A DNA stretch of 29,086 nucleotides from a virus: positions 1-29,086 of IMG/VR virus record IMGVR_UViG_3300022929_000138; one strand, written 5' to 3'. Shown one piece after another: positions 8,801 to 16,332 of the stretch (position 1 is its first letter; the number at the start of each line of letters is the position of its first letter). The position numbers and the translations under genes are program-made. The notes beneath the pieces are model-generated. The model did no database searches, had not been told where the DNA came from, and saw nothing but the letters and a program-made list of their open reading frames with translations.

Positions 8801-11800
8801 TATGGTAAGTATCACCAAGTTCTAGGTACAAAAGTTCCTTTCTTTGGAGCAGGTAGTACAATAGCAGGCCCTGAGAACATGCGTAAGTACCGAGACATGC
8901 TTCGTGAAAAAGATAAAGATCTAAAAGGTCTTATTCCAGAATTTGAATATGATATTCAGCGCCAGCAGTTTCTTAAAGGTGGTGAAGTAAAAGTACCTAA
9001 TGCGCCTGCTGAACCTGACGAGCGTATAAATAAATATACTGGATTGCCATACAACTATGAAGCCGGTTCTGCTTTTATGGATGAACTAGATCCTAAGAAA
9101 GTAGAGCGTCAAGGGTTTGCAATAGGTGGTGCTGTAGCTAAAAAGCTTTCTGGTTACATAGCAGAAACTATTAACGAGGCTACTGATGGTATTTTAGATC
9201 CTAAAGTAATAAACCAAGCCGCTAAAAAAATTGAAGATGAAACAGGTTTAACTGAAGCTAATAAAGTTCCAGCTTTTAATGAAACATATGATCCTGATTA
9301 TGCTGATTTTGGAGGCATTGATGATTTTGGAATAGATGAAGCAGGTGGCTTAGAAAATTTAGAAAGTTATATTTCTACAAGTATTAAAGCTGTTTTAAGA
9401 GAAAAGGATCAAAACATTAAACCTTACTCTGAGGAAACTTTAGCTATTCAAAAGTCTGATAAGTCTGAAACATATGGCGAAGACTTTCAGCGTTCACGAG
9501 GTTATACCGAAGAAGAGATAGATAACTTTGACTACCAAGCTGAGTTAGCTGAAACTGTAGACCCAACACAATCTATGTTTGCAGACATTCAAAAAACTCT
9601 TGGTGATATTAGAACTGAAACTGTTTCTTATATCAGTACTCTAGCTGATCCTGAAAAGCTAGAAGCTGTTAAACAGTTTGATAATGTTATAGACATCTTT
9701 GCTAGAAACGATAAGTTTGTTCCTGCTACTAATGTTACTACTGAAGGTAAAAAGAAAATCGTAGCTAACTACATAGCTAATAACTCGGACAATCCTGACT
9801 TAATCTCTTCTCTAAAAGCTATGCAGAAAGATGCACCTCAAAAAATGACAGGCCAAGATGCAGTAGATCTGCTTCCAGAAGATCAAAGACTTAAAAACCT
9901 TGACGACTTCTTAGGTTCTTCAAAGGAACAAGAGCCAATGTTTAGAGGCATCTCAGACTTTGGAGAGAAAGACTTTGAAGTAGCATTTGTTTCACCCCGT
10001 GAAATGGGTGTACATGTAGGTACTAGAGGTCAAGCTCAGTACATTATGGCTAAGTCTCTTAATGATAATAGAGCTATGAATGAGTTAGCGATTCCTTCAA
10101 CAGGACAAAACAAAGTTACAAATAAAGAGATGGATGAGTTCTTTAGTGATGAAGTAGTTCGTAGACAAGAAACCACAATGGAAGATGTTGACTTTGAGAA
10201 CATGACTCAAGAAGATTTAGACTACATGGGTTCAATGGACTTAGCGCCATCTAGTCGTATGCCTCCTGTAAGCATGACAAAAGGGTTTATCAATGTCAAG
10301 AATCCTTTGGAGTTTGATACTGATGCTTCAAACTGGACAGCAGAAAATCTACTTACTACTTCGTATGACCAGTTGTATGATGCAATTAGAAACGGATTAG
10401 GCAAGAAGATCCCTAAGAAGTTTGAAGATCGTTTAAATGCTTTAGCCGGAGAAGCTCTTGAGGTTCCTAAGATCCCTGAAATCTTTGACAGCTCTAAGCA
10501 GATACTCGATACAAGCTTTAGGCATGTTGCTTTGACTAAGAAGCTACAAGGTCTTTTAGAAGATATGGGCTTTGATTCTATTAAGTATCGAAACATGGTG
10601 GAGCCTTCTTTGGTAGGTGAAAAATCAAACTCTTCTTATATTCTATTCCGCCCTGAGCAGTATAAAAATGTAAACGCTAGTAAGTTTGATCAGCAAGACA
10701 AACGTATGATGTTTAATGAAGGCGGTCTTTTATACAATGTTAAAAAGGGGGAAACCCTAACTAAGATTGCTGCGGAAAACAATACAGATGTACAAACACT
10801 TGTAGCTTTAAATAAAATTAAAGATGCAGATAAGATAAGTGTAGATCAAGAAATAATGTTGCCGAAGAAGAAAGTAGCAAATATTGATAGAATGTTATGG
10901 GCTACTAAATATAACGCTGAAGATAAGCCACTTGAAGAACTTCTTTCAAAGTATGATGCTGCACAGAACATTGAAGTAACTGACACAGTAAAAAATGTAG
11001 CTAAATATGCTGCAAATAGTGGTGCGTTTTCTAATGAACTGATGGATATGGGTCTAACACCTGCTGAACTTGAGCAGGGACTAATTGACTATTCTAAGAT
11101 AGAAAGCTCTGGAGGTCATCTATCTAAGTCAAAACAAGTTAGCTCAGGAAAAGCACAAGGTTTATTCCAAGTTATTTATCCTTCAGCTAAAAGTGTTTTA
11201 AAGCAAGGACAGTTTGGCCCTAAGTCTGCGGCGGCTGCGGGTTATACATTAGATGAACTTAATAGCATGAGTAAAGAGGAGTTAAGAAGCAAGTTATTGA
11301 ATGATGATAAGCTTAATGCTTTGTTTGCTTCAGCTATTATAGTTCAAAAATTACAAACTCTTAAAAATAAAAAAGAACCTAGAGTTAAAAAGAATTTGGG
11401 AAGTCTTGTGTCTAAAGCAATTGCACCTAAAATGACTGAAGGGTTTTATAGTGCTTTAGAAAAGGCAGCATTAAACCTAAAACGTAAAGAAGGAACAGGT
11501 CAAGGATTTATTAATGATCTCAAGAAGGGTGAGAAGGTAACATCAGACGAGCTAGAATTTACAGGCGTTGCTGACAAACTTAAAGATGTTAAGAAAATTT
11601 CTAAAGAAGAAGTACAAGAACTTGTATCAAATTCTAAAATAGAATTAAATACAATTAAAGGGCAAGTAGATGGAGAGTTTGAAACTGAATACGATGAATA
11701 CACTTTATCTGGCAAGCCTAAAAATTATAAAGAAATTTTAATTAATATTCCAGAAAACACAAACAATGAAAAGTTAAATTCCGTGAAGTTTGAAAATACT

Positions 11801-12799
11801 CATTGGAACAATGCAGCAAGACAAGCTGATAAAGATCCAGAAAAAGTTATTGCACATTTAAGAGTGTCAGATGTTTTTAGTGGTAAAGATCCAAATAAAA
11901 AAGCTTTATTAATTGAAGAAGTTCAATCTGATTATCATCAGGCAGGAAGTAAAAGCGGTTATGAAAGCAGTAAAAGCGGTTATGAAGGCAATGCTGTTTC
12001 TTATACTGAAGAACAAGCAGAAGAAATATCAGGTGCGTATAGAGATTTAGCTTATAGTAAGTTTACAAAACGCTTTGCTAAAGACTATGACGATGCAGAA
12101 GACTTAATGGAAGAAGCTGATGACTTTGCCGAGGACACTAGAGAAGTAATAGAGGAGTTACTTACACTGGGTCTTACTAAAGAAAAAACTGGTGGTTTTG
12201 CTGAAAGGTTTTCAAACTATAAAATTAAAAATTTAGAGTTAGAAGAGGAACTAGCGTCATATACAAATATATATAATCCAAACTACGTTGATGATCCTGA
12301 CAAAGCTAATGCTGTTTATTTAAAAATGAAAGAACTAGAGAAAGATTTTATCGAAGAATTAAAAGATTCAGACCCTAGTGTAGAAAGCGCTTATAAGAAG
12401 TATCTTAATGACGATGTAGAAGAGGATACACCTGTTCCTGAAGCACCGTTTAAAAAGACTTGGCATAAGTTAAGCATAAACAAAGCTTTAATTGAAGCTG
12501 CTGAACAAGGGAAGGATGCCATTGCTTTGACTACAGGTGAGCAGCAAGCACGAAGATATTCATCTTCTGGACTAGGAGATCAAGAAGGTCTAGGTGAAAA
12601 ATATGATGGTGCATATCTTAAACACTTAAAAGCTTTTGGTAAAAAGTATAATGAAGAGGTTTCAATAGAAAACGTATCTCTTAGTGGTGTTGGTTCTAGG
12701 GAAGAGCCTGTATACTTCTTAAACCTTACACAAGAAATGAAAGACGATATACTAAAAGGTCTTCCGCAGTTTGCTGAAGGTGGTTTAGTAGAAGAATAA
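5828..12799 (+). CDS. Giant polyvalent virion protein: ART-like, LysM, transglycosylase-like and C-terminal polyvalent domains, 2323 aa
   Basis: Residues 1 to about 1045 are a long, mostly helical region with hydrophobic Gly/Ala stretches near 140-250 and 860-900. They probably correspond to the internal or ejection part. Residues about 1371-1620 look like an ADP-ribosyltransferase of the kind found in polyvalent proteins: FRG at 1372, GVHVGT at 1394-1399 followed by a helix with QAQYI, then INVKNPLEF near 1487 and SSYILFRPEQ near 1602. A LysM domain begins at 1636 (YNVKKGETLTKI) and should bind glycans such as peptidoglycan. Residues about 1755-1840 resemble a lytic transglycosylase: ESSGG with candidate catalytic Glu1759, then AQGLFQVIYPSA. 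Residues about 1950-2310 carry EEVQSDYHQ (2030-2038) and APFKKTWHKL...ALTTGEQQARRY, typical of C-terminal domains of phage/plasmid polyvalent proteins. F-x-x-G-G recurs at domain borders (1048, 1097, 1629, 2315). GGAG precedes the ATG at 5828. A gp16-like ejection protein carrying extra effector domains is the best reading. The domain calls are by motif only. Confidence 0.8.
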   Translation: MSDTLLSRMEQIHSRMSNFEDVSDETLLSDSEIDQISSYELNNIANFENNPEVVQDYDTLTSYLGENQDFLTKMMDSDQGPAEMMRDDFMRITSVAGKASALKDAPEEVKAAYRNLREKWESAEVTGTDEVLDAVKDYGMDVLANFETIPTVLSVMFGGIGGAGASASVRTGAKAGLSKALQKAAANPVKSTAAYTGAITGVQDLAMQDLEIEIGERKEGINLGQTAVAATTGAVIGGGLAYGMGKVASKYASKRLDKDLNEVPQLSDSKGIELYNEGIEGEWIPASGEAVVTATNRLLEGPEGSVLDLKDVNKAADDFVEEVGGGDVAKEEFKTIVTGALKSGATGEVIKSKIAFGIWKTATDLTGNVFGKSAGVLTPYTKFSKTAKTLQSRLSHEFAEGFGKTKERIGMDFSEAAAALTGGFNRKYNEIVEPLALNTIKGDISDEVNDALNKAIRGDMRGAPANIQKAATEIRGLFKNIGDQLYSEGIIANKIDNYIPRMWNRKAIESDQDSFDNLLLSSGEAKDLTEARRISDSMLDIENQLDGGTGGQFFASKRKFKFENDATFVNFLNTDLMDVTLDYNFQAGKALAKKKVLLATNEKEFINNWINPIVKEMKASGKTLDKKEREQIRELYRSATGENMGRYGSKMQTAADGYTLGTRLALLPLATIGSLTEVFINIGKSGVLNSVKGFKEASELSFKKATGDLHSELKNRHGLTAAEAFREMKSFGIAMEQAQAQIGNRLAGEDLASETMQNVSNKFFRMNFLDQWTKFVQTASFASGKNLIRENLDLIAAHGNQPPTAKIETLIGELNELNIDYKKGVEWVNGGAKNTDKFYDEMLGGAARYTNSVILQPSAMSGLKPLLHSNPKTSIAFQLLGYPAAFTNTVLKGAAKAVTKDTKRNAPRLALAGLLMTETARMTNYFRSDGKSERDVTPTEARLSAIKRWGGNGLLFDNLQRASDAAKYSGTVSGYATAPFGPIASDVLGLAYGKYHQVLGTKVPFFGAGSTIAGPENMRKYRDMLREKDKDLKGLIPEFEYDIQRQQFLKGGEVKVPNAPAEPDERINKYTGLPYNYEAGSAFMDELDPKKVERQGFAIGGAVAKKLSGYIAETINEATDGILDPKVINQAAKKIEDETGLTEANKVPAFNETYDPDYADFGGIDDFGIDEAGGLENLESYISTSIKAVLREKDQNIKPYSEETLAIQKSDKSETYGEDFQRSRGYTEEEIDNFDYQAELAETVDPTQSMFADIQKTLGDIRTETVSYISTLADPEKLEAVKQFDNVIDIFARNDKFVPATNVTTEGKKKIVANYIANNSDNPDLISSLKAMQKDAPQKMTGQDAVDLLPEDQRLKNLDDFLGSSKEQEPMFRGISDFGEKDFEVAFVSPREMGVHVGTRGQAQYIMAKSLNDNRAMNELAIPSTGQNKVTNKEMDEFFSDEVVRRQETTMEDVDFENMTQEDLDYMGSMDLAPSSRMPPVSMTKGFINVKNPLEFDTDASNWTAENLLTTSYDQLYDAIRNGLGKKIPKKFEDRLNALAGEALEVPKIPEIFDSSKQILDTSFRHVALTKKLQGLLEDMGFDSIKYRNMVEPSLVGEKSNSSYILFRPEQYKNVNASKFDQQDKRMMFNEGGLLYNVKKGETLTKIAAENNTDVQTLVALNKIKDADKISVDQEIMLPKKKVANIDRMLWATKYNAEDKPLEELLSKYDAAQNIEVTDTVKNVAKYAANSGAFSNELMDMGLTPAELEQGLIDYSKIESSGGHLSKSKQVSSGKAQGLFQVIYPSAKSVLKQGQFGPKSAAAAGYTLDELNSMSKEELRSKLLNDDKLNALFASAIIVQKLQTLKNKKEPRVKKNLGSLVSKAIAPKMTEGFYSALEKAALNLKRKEGTGQGFINDLKKGEKVTSDELEFTGVADKLKDVKKISKEEVQELVSNSKIELNTIKGQVDGEFETEYDEYTLSGKPKNYKEILINIPENTNNEKLNSVKFENTHWNNAARQADKDPEKVIAHLRVSDVFSGKDPNKKALLIEEVQSDYHQAGSKSGYESSKSGYEGNAVSYTEEQAEEISGAYRDLAYSKFTKRFAKDYDDAEDLMEEADDFAEDTREVIEELLTLGLTKEKTGGFAERFSNYKIKNLELEEELASYTNIYNPNYVDDPDKANAVYLKMKELEKDFIEELKDSDPSVESAYKKYLNDDVEEDTPVPEAPFKKTWHKLSINKALIEAAEQGKDAIALTTGEQQARRYSSSGLGDQEGLGEKYDGAYLKHLKAFGKKYNEEVSIENVSLSGVGSREEPVYFLNLTQEMKDDILKGLPQFAEGGLVEE
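11948..11986 (+). repeat. 18-base direct repeat, period 21, in the giant gene
   Basis: The 18-mer AGTAAAAGCGGTTATGAA occurs exactly twice, at 11948-11965 and 11969-11986, encoding SKSGYE twice in frame. It lies directly after the QSDYHQ motif. The exact match suggests a recent in-frame duplication or slippage event. Confidence 0.9.
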
Positions 12800-12856
12800 A
12801 CTGCAACACAACCGAAACAAATCACAGTAAGTATAATCAATCAGAGGTAACATATC

Positions 12857-13135
12857 ATGGCAACAGAATTAACACACTCAGCTCATTATAGACCAAACTT
12901 CCGCAAGGCTGGCGGTCAAGGCGTTATACAAGTTAAAAAAGGAGATGCTAATGTTTCTCTTTATGGTAGCTTAAACGGCACTGACTTTGTTCTTATTGAA
13001 ACTTTTACAGCAGACACAATTAAAGAGATTGTTCTTTTACCTTACTTTACGATTAGTGCGGCAAGTGATGGAACATTAGATACAAGTATAGGTACAAGCA
13101 AGTTTTATATTAGTGAAACTCGTTCTGCAACTTAG
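12857..13135 (+). CDS. Small beta-rich virion-module protein, 92 aa
   Basis: Not recognised as a named family. The sequence alternates polar and hydrophobic residues (VIQVKKGDANVSLYGSL, FVLIETFTADTIKEIVLLPY, YFTISAAS), which predicts a small beta-sandwich or beta-barrel. No signal peptide, cysteine or membrane segment is present. The gene is separated by 57 bases from the giant gene, which is the longest gap on the plus strand here, and has an AGAGGTAA ribosome site. It ends 8 bases before the beta-helix gene, with which it is surely cotranscribed. Its position before a probable spike suggests a connector, fibre-associated or decoration role. That is only inference. Confidence 0.7.
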   Translation: MATELTHSAHYRPNFRKAGGQGVIQVKKGDANVSLYGSLNGTDFVLIETFTADTIKEIVLLPYFTISAASDGTLDTSIGTSKFYISETRSAT

Positions 13136-13143
13136 GAGTTATT

Positions 13144-14847
13144 ATGACTGATTTTTATATAGCTAAAAATGGTACATCAGGAGGTACAGGAACTATCAGT
13201 GATCCTGTTCAAACTGTTGCTCAGGTATTAGCACTTAGTAATTTTATAAATCCAGCAACTCAACACACTATTATTTTTAGGGCTGGTACATATGATACTG
13301 AAATTGATACTGATAATACTACTCAGTACCAACTTAAATTAACTGGACTTGCTGAAGCTTGTAATCTTAAAGGGTACGAAGGAGAAACAGTAATTTTTAA
13401 ACCTGTAAATGACGTACAGTATTTATGTTCTTTAGTTTCTATAGCTAATAATACAGGAAATGAAATCACATTAACTATTGAAAATATTCAGTTTGAAAAT
13501 AATGGATCAAATGAGGTTGGAAATGCTTTTATAAGAATGGATTCTGCATCAAACGCAGCAACCAAAGTTAATACAAATGTAAAAAATTGTACGTTTACTC
13601 AGGATGACGGGGATGTAGATTTGCTTGTTGGTTGTACTTATTTCGGATCAGCGGCTATTCAAGGCAGTGATGTTACAATAAGCGATTGTACTTTTAATTT
13701 CCATTCTAGAAGATGTATACATATAAACACTTTAAAAGGGTTAGCTATTATTAAAAATAATACTATTAATGTAACAAGCCCTACACTTATGGCAGCTAAC
13801 GATGCGGATAAACTTTTGTTTATTGCAAAACCAAACAACTATGCTGTAGATTCTACAGTAAAACTAGAAGATAATAAATTTATATATAATCTATCATCTT
13901 TTAATACTGATGGTGATTTAATTCAACTAGATTATATAAATAATATAGTTGTATCAAATAATTCTTTTGAAATAAATCCTGCTGCGGGTGTAACTACTCA
14001 AGATGTAGGCCCTTTAAAAAATATTATAAAAATATTTAATAGTGCTACGGGCGTAGATCCTAGTCATGTTAATAGAGATTTAAAAACTTTAAATATTTCA
14101 AGTAATATAGCTATTAGAAATGATACTAGGGGTATGTTCGTTGAACTTTCAGGTACTGCCTCACTAGACACAGCTTCTTCTTTTTCAGGTAGCGTGTTAA
14201 ATGTTGATAGTAATGTTATTGTTGCTACTAACGACCTTATAAGAGAATCATCTATTGAAGGTAGCTTTATTAAAGTTACTAAATCTCCTATGGAAACTAT
14301 TAAAATTAAAAATAATTTTATTTCTGGTCTTCCTGACGGTATTATTTTAAAACGAGGCGGTGAAGGTTCTGTAACTGTAGAAAATAATGTATTCGATAAT
14401 ATGGGTAGAGATGGTGCAGGTTCTTATAGTGAAGCTAGAGCAATAGAATTTTTAAATGTAGGTACTTCTAGTAATCCTGTTCAGGTTAGAAAAAATATTT
14501 TTAACATTGGAGAATTACATACCTGTCTATTTCTTTCTGGCTCTAGCGATACTTCACACGTTAATGTAGAAGAAAATACTTTTATGTGTCCTGAGTTTCG
14601 ATCGACTTCTTCTAGTATTTTTGCTATGCACTATTCTTCAAGCGGCACAGAAAGTCAACATACTTTTAAAAATAATTATTATTTAAACACGGAAAATTTA
14701 AACGCAACTAGCATTGGAGTTGTAGGTGGTGTCAATAAAACTCTAGCACAATTAGAAGGTTTAGAAACTACGCTTCATACAAACAATCTAGTTAAAAGGA
14801 CTAAAGGTGGATTAATTAAAAAACCTATAAAACTTTTAGGTACTTAA
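13144..14847 (+). CDS. Parallel beta-helix protein, probable tail spike or fibre, 567 aa
   Basis: The N-terminus (FYIAKNGTSGGTGTISDPVQ...IIFRAGTYDTEI) is the usual opening of right-handed parallel beta-helix (pectin-lyase-like) proteins. Many rungs follow, with alternating I/V/L and repeated Asn-rich turns such as IKNNTINV, LEDNKFIYNL, VVSNNSFEI, VKNCTFTQ, IKNNFISGL, VENNVFDNM and VEENTFMC. The C-terminus is short and basic (VKRTKGGLIKKPIKLLGT). In phages such folds are typically tail spikes or fibres that bind and often cut surface polysaccharide. No specific catalytic residues can be assigned by eye, so enzyme activity is open. There is no N-terminal T7 gp17-like domain or chaperone-type C-terminal domain, so it may attach through another protein, perhaps the 92-aa neighbour. 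TAGGAG precedes the ATG by a short spacer. Confidence 0.75.
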   Translation: MTDFYIAKNGTSGGTGTISDPVQTVAQVLALSNFINPATQHTIIFRAGTYDTEIDTDNTTQYQLKLTGLAEACNLKGYEGETVIFKPVNDVQYLCSLVSIANNTGNEITLTIENIQFENNGSNEVGNAFIRMDSASNAATKVNTNVKNCTFTQDDGDVDLLVGCTYFGSAAIQGSDVTISDCTFNFHSRRCIHINTLKGLAIIKNNTINVTSPTLMAANDADKLLFIAKPNNYAVDSTVKLEDNKFIYNLSSFNTDGDLIQLDYINNIVVSNNSFEINPAAGVTTQDVGPLKNIIKIFNSATGVDPSHVNRDLKTLNISSNIAIRNDTRGMFVELSGTASLDTASSFSGSVLNVDSNVIVATNDLIRESSIEGSFIKVTKSPMETIKIKNNFISGLPDGIILKRGGEGSVTVENNVFDNMGRDGAGSYSEARAIEFLNVGTSSNPVQVRKNIFNIGELHTCLFLSGSSDTSHVNVEENTFMCPEFRSTSSSIFAMHYSSSGTESQHTFKNNYYLNTENLNATSIGVVGGVNKTLAQLEGLETTLHTNNLVKRTKGGLIKKPIKLLGT

Positions 14848-14857
14848 AGGAGACTTA

Positions 14858-15172
14858 ATGAACATACATGAACTACCAATGGTACGTTTAACTTGGCAGG
14901 ATGCACAGGATAGTGATGGGTGTTGGACTTCTATAGAAGATATTGTAGCACATGAGACAGCTACTTGTCAAGAGGTAGGTTGGTTAGTCCATCAAGATGA
15001 CAATAAATTAATTGTAATGCGTTCAAGGATTGTTGAAGGCGATGAACTCAAGGAGGGTGGTGCTCACATTGCAATACCTGCAAGTTGGGTAGTTAAAATA
15101 GAGGTACTACACACAGATGAAGAAGATAATGACAACGCTTTTAATTCTTATAAGTCCGTTCACGCAGGCTAG
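14858..15172 (+). CDS. Small conserved phage protein, 104 aa, function unknown
   Basis: Soluble acidic protein with the pattern MVRLTWQDAQDSDGCWTSIEDI...ATCQEVGWLVHQDDNKLIVMRS...IAIPASWVVKIEVL. This layout (W.DA..SDGW...., a C..VGWL step, then a strand pair and 'IP..WV..I') is one I know from short phage proteins of unknown role encoded near tail and lysis genes. It predicts a small alpha/beta fold. AAAGGAG lies 7 bases before the ATG. The 3' end overlaps the start of the next gene (15117) by 56 bases in another frame, and the C-terminal tail (EEDNDNAFNSYKSVHAG) is probably disordered. Confidence 0.7.
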   Translation: MNIHELPMVRLTWQDAQDSDGCWTSIEDIVAHETATCQEVGWLVHQDDNKLIVMRSRIVEGDELKEGGAHIAIPASWVVKIEVLHTDEEDNDNAFNSYKSVHAG

Positions 15173-15680
15173 TGAAGCAACCGTTGGAGACTTTGGAACT
15201 AATCAGCAAGCAGAAACAATTACAACAACTACAGAGACTACAGTAAACCAAGAAGGGATGCCAGTGACTACAGCAGTAGCTCCTTCTACACCAACGTACC
15301 AAACAGATACTTGTATTGTTACATCTGGTGCAGGAATGCAGACACTTCAAATAGGACTTAGTGCTTCAAGGATGAAGATAGATACCAACTGTGAGCGTTT
15401 AAAGTTATCACGCCAGTTATCATCATTAGGTTTAAAGGTAGCAGCAACAAGTATTATGTGCCAAGACCCACGAGTTTGGTGGGCTATGAGAAACGCACAA
15501 ACCCCATGTCCCATTAAAGGAAAAATAGGAGAAGAAGCCCTTGAATACTATAGCCAAAACCCTAAGTATGTCCCTGATCAGCCTATCGTTGTCAACTCCA
15601 CTAATTGCAAACGACAACGACTTCGATATGACAGGGCTACAAAGCGCCACAAGTACGATTACAAGTGTAATAACGAGTAA
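15117..15680 (+). CDS. Exported cysteine-containing phage protein, 187 aa, function unknown
   Basis: Residues 1-19 (MKKIMTTLLILISPFTQAS) form a Sec-type signal peptide with probable cleavage near TQA/SEA, so the product should reach the periplasm. A Thr-rich linker follows. The conserved core has TDTCIVTSGAGMQTLQIGLS, then NCERLKLSRQLSSLGLKVAA, CQDPRVWWAMRNAQTPCP and GKIGEEALEYY. I recognise this core (CERLKL...G.KVAA....CQD.RV..AM...GTPCP) as a conserved phage protein of unknown function, often encoded near lysis genes. Its cysteines may form disulfides. I chose the ATG at 15117, with AGAGGT 11 bases upstream. Codon 5 (15129) is an alternative start but loses the two lysines. The gene overlaps the previous one by 56 bases and the next by 140. 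Confidence 0.75.
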   Translation: MKKIMTTLLILISPFTQASEATVGDFGTNQQAETITTTTETTVNQEGMPVTTAVAPSTPTYQTDTCIVTSGAGMQTLQIGLSASRMKIDTNCERLKLSRQLSSLGLKVAATSIMCQDPRVWWAMRNAQTPCPIKGKIGEEALEYYSQNPKYVPDQPIVVNSTNCKRQRLRYDRATKRHKYDYKCNNE

Positions 15681-16332
15681 CATTCAAGAGTATATTCAAT
15701 GGACTCAAGAATCTATGCTAGACGGCAACACAATTATCTACAACAACGATGACGGAACTAGCTACGAGCTGACACCGGCACAGATGGATGTGTTTAACCA
15801 AGCGTATGCTGATGGATTAGTGAACAGCACTCCAGAGGCTTTGACAGCCGTCCTGCTTAACGATATGATTGACCTAGAGCAAGACACCTACGAGGGTGAG
15901 AAAGAGACTCTAATCGAAGCAGCAAGCGAGATAGCGGCAGTAACTAACATAGCTGAGATGCTCGTGGAAGGTGATCAACAAACTAAGATTAATGCTGAAG
16001 CCTACGCTACTGAGAATGACTTGAGAGCTATTAAAGAATCAAGCCGCCAGAAGTTTAACACAAGTATTGACGGCATGTTAGAAGCAAGTATGACAAAGAA
16101 TATGATTGAGGGCTATGCACAAGACTCGTTTGTTATTGATACAATAGCTTCGTCATTCATGGCTACAAATACAGTAATGGATTTTTTTACAAACACTGCT
16201 GTATCAATTGATAGTTTAAATGTACGACAACTTAATTTAGATTGGAACCAACATAATGTAGGCGTAGAAAGTGAAATGTATTTCCTCTACTCTGCTGAAG
16301 CCCAACAGACTTTGGAGATTATACCACGATGA
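15541..16332 (+). CDS. Exported protein, 263 aa, TTG start, function unknown
   Basis: The best start is TTG at 15541, with AGGAG 9 bases upstream and a good signal peptide (MNTIAKTLSMSLISLSLSTPLIA, probable cut before NDNDF). The ATG at 15568 is the alternative but loses the basic N-region. The mature part is acidic and mostly helical (residues about 95-165, Glu/Ala/Lys-rich). It lacks cysteines and any motif I know. The first 140 bases are also the last 140 bases of the 187-aa gene in another frame. Both reading frames carry plausible protein features there, so the overlap is probably real. It ends with an ATGA overlap with the next gene. Export and position next to lysis genes suggest a role in the periplasm at the end of infection. 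This is unproven. Confidence 0.65.
   Translation: MNTIAKTLSMSLISLSLSTPLIANDNDFDMTGLQSATSTITSVITSNIQEYIQWTQESMLDGNTIIYNNDDGTSYELTPAQMDVFNQAYADGLVNSTPEALTAVLLNDMIDLEQDTYEGEKETLIEAASEIAAVTNIAEMLVEGDQQTKINAEAYATENDLRAIKESSRQKFNTSIDGMLEASMTKNMIEGYAQDSFVIDTIASSFMATNTVMDFFTNTAVSIDSLNVRQLNLDWNQHNVGVESEMYFLYSAEAQQTLEIIPR
15841..15869 (+). promoter_or_regulatory. Sigma70-like promoter inside the 263-aa gene
   Basis: TTGACA at 15841-15846, a 17-base spacer, and TATGAT at 15864-15869. The -35 is a perfect match and the -10 is 5 of 6. It points toward the lysis cassette that begins at 16329, about 450 bases downstream, and could give that cassette separate timing. No extended -10 TGn is present. Confidence 0.5.

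Noticed and set aside
12832-12837. TATAAT in the 57-base gap before the 92-aa gene
   Set aside because: The sequence 17 bases upstream (CAACCG) does not resemble a -35 and there is no extended -10. A weak promoter cannot be excluded.
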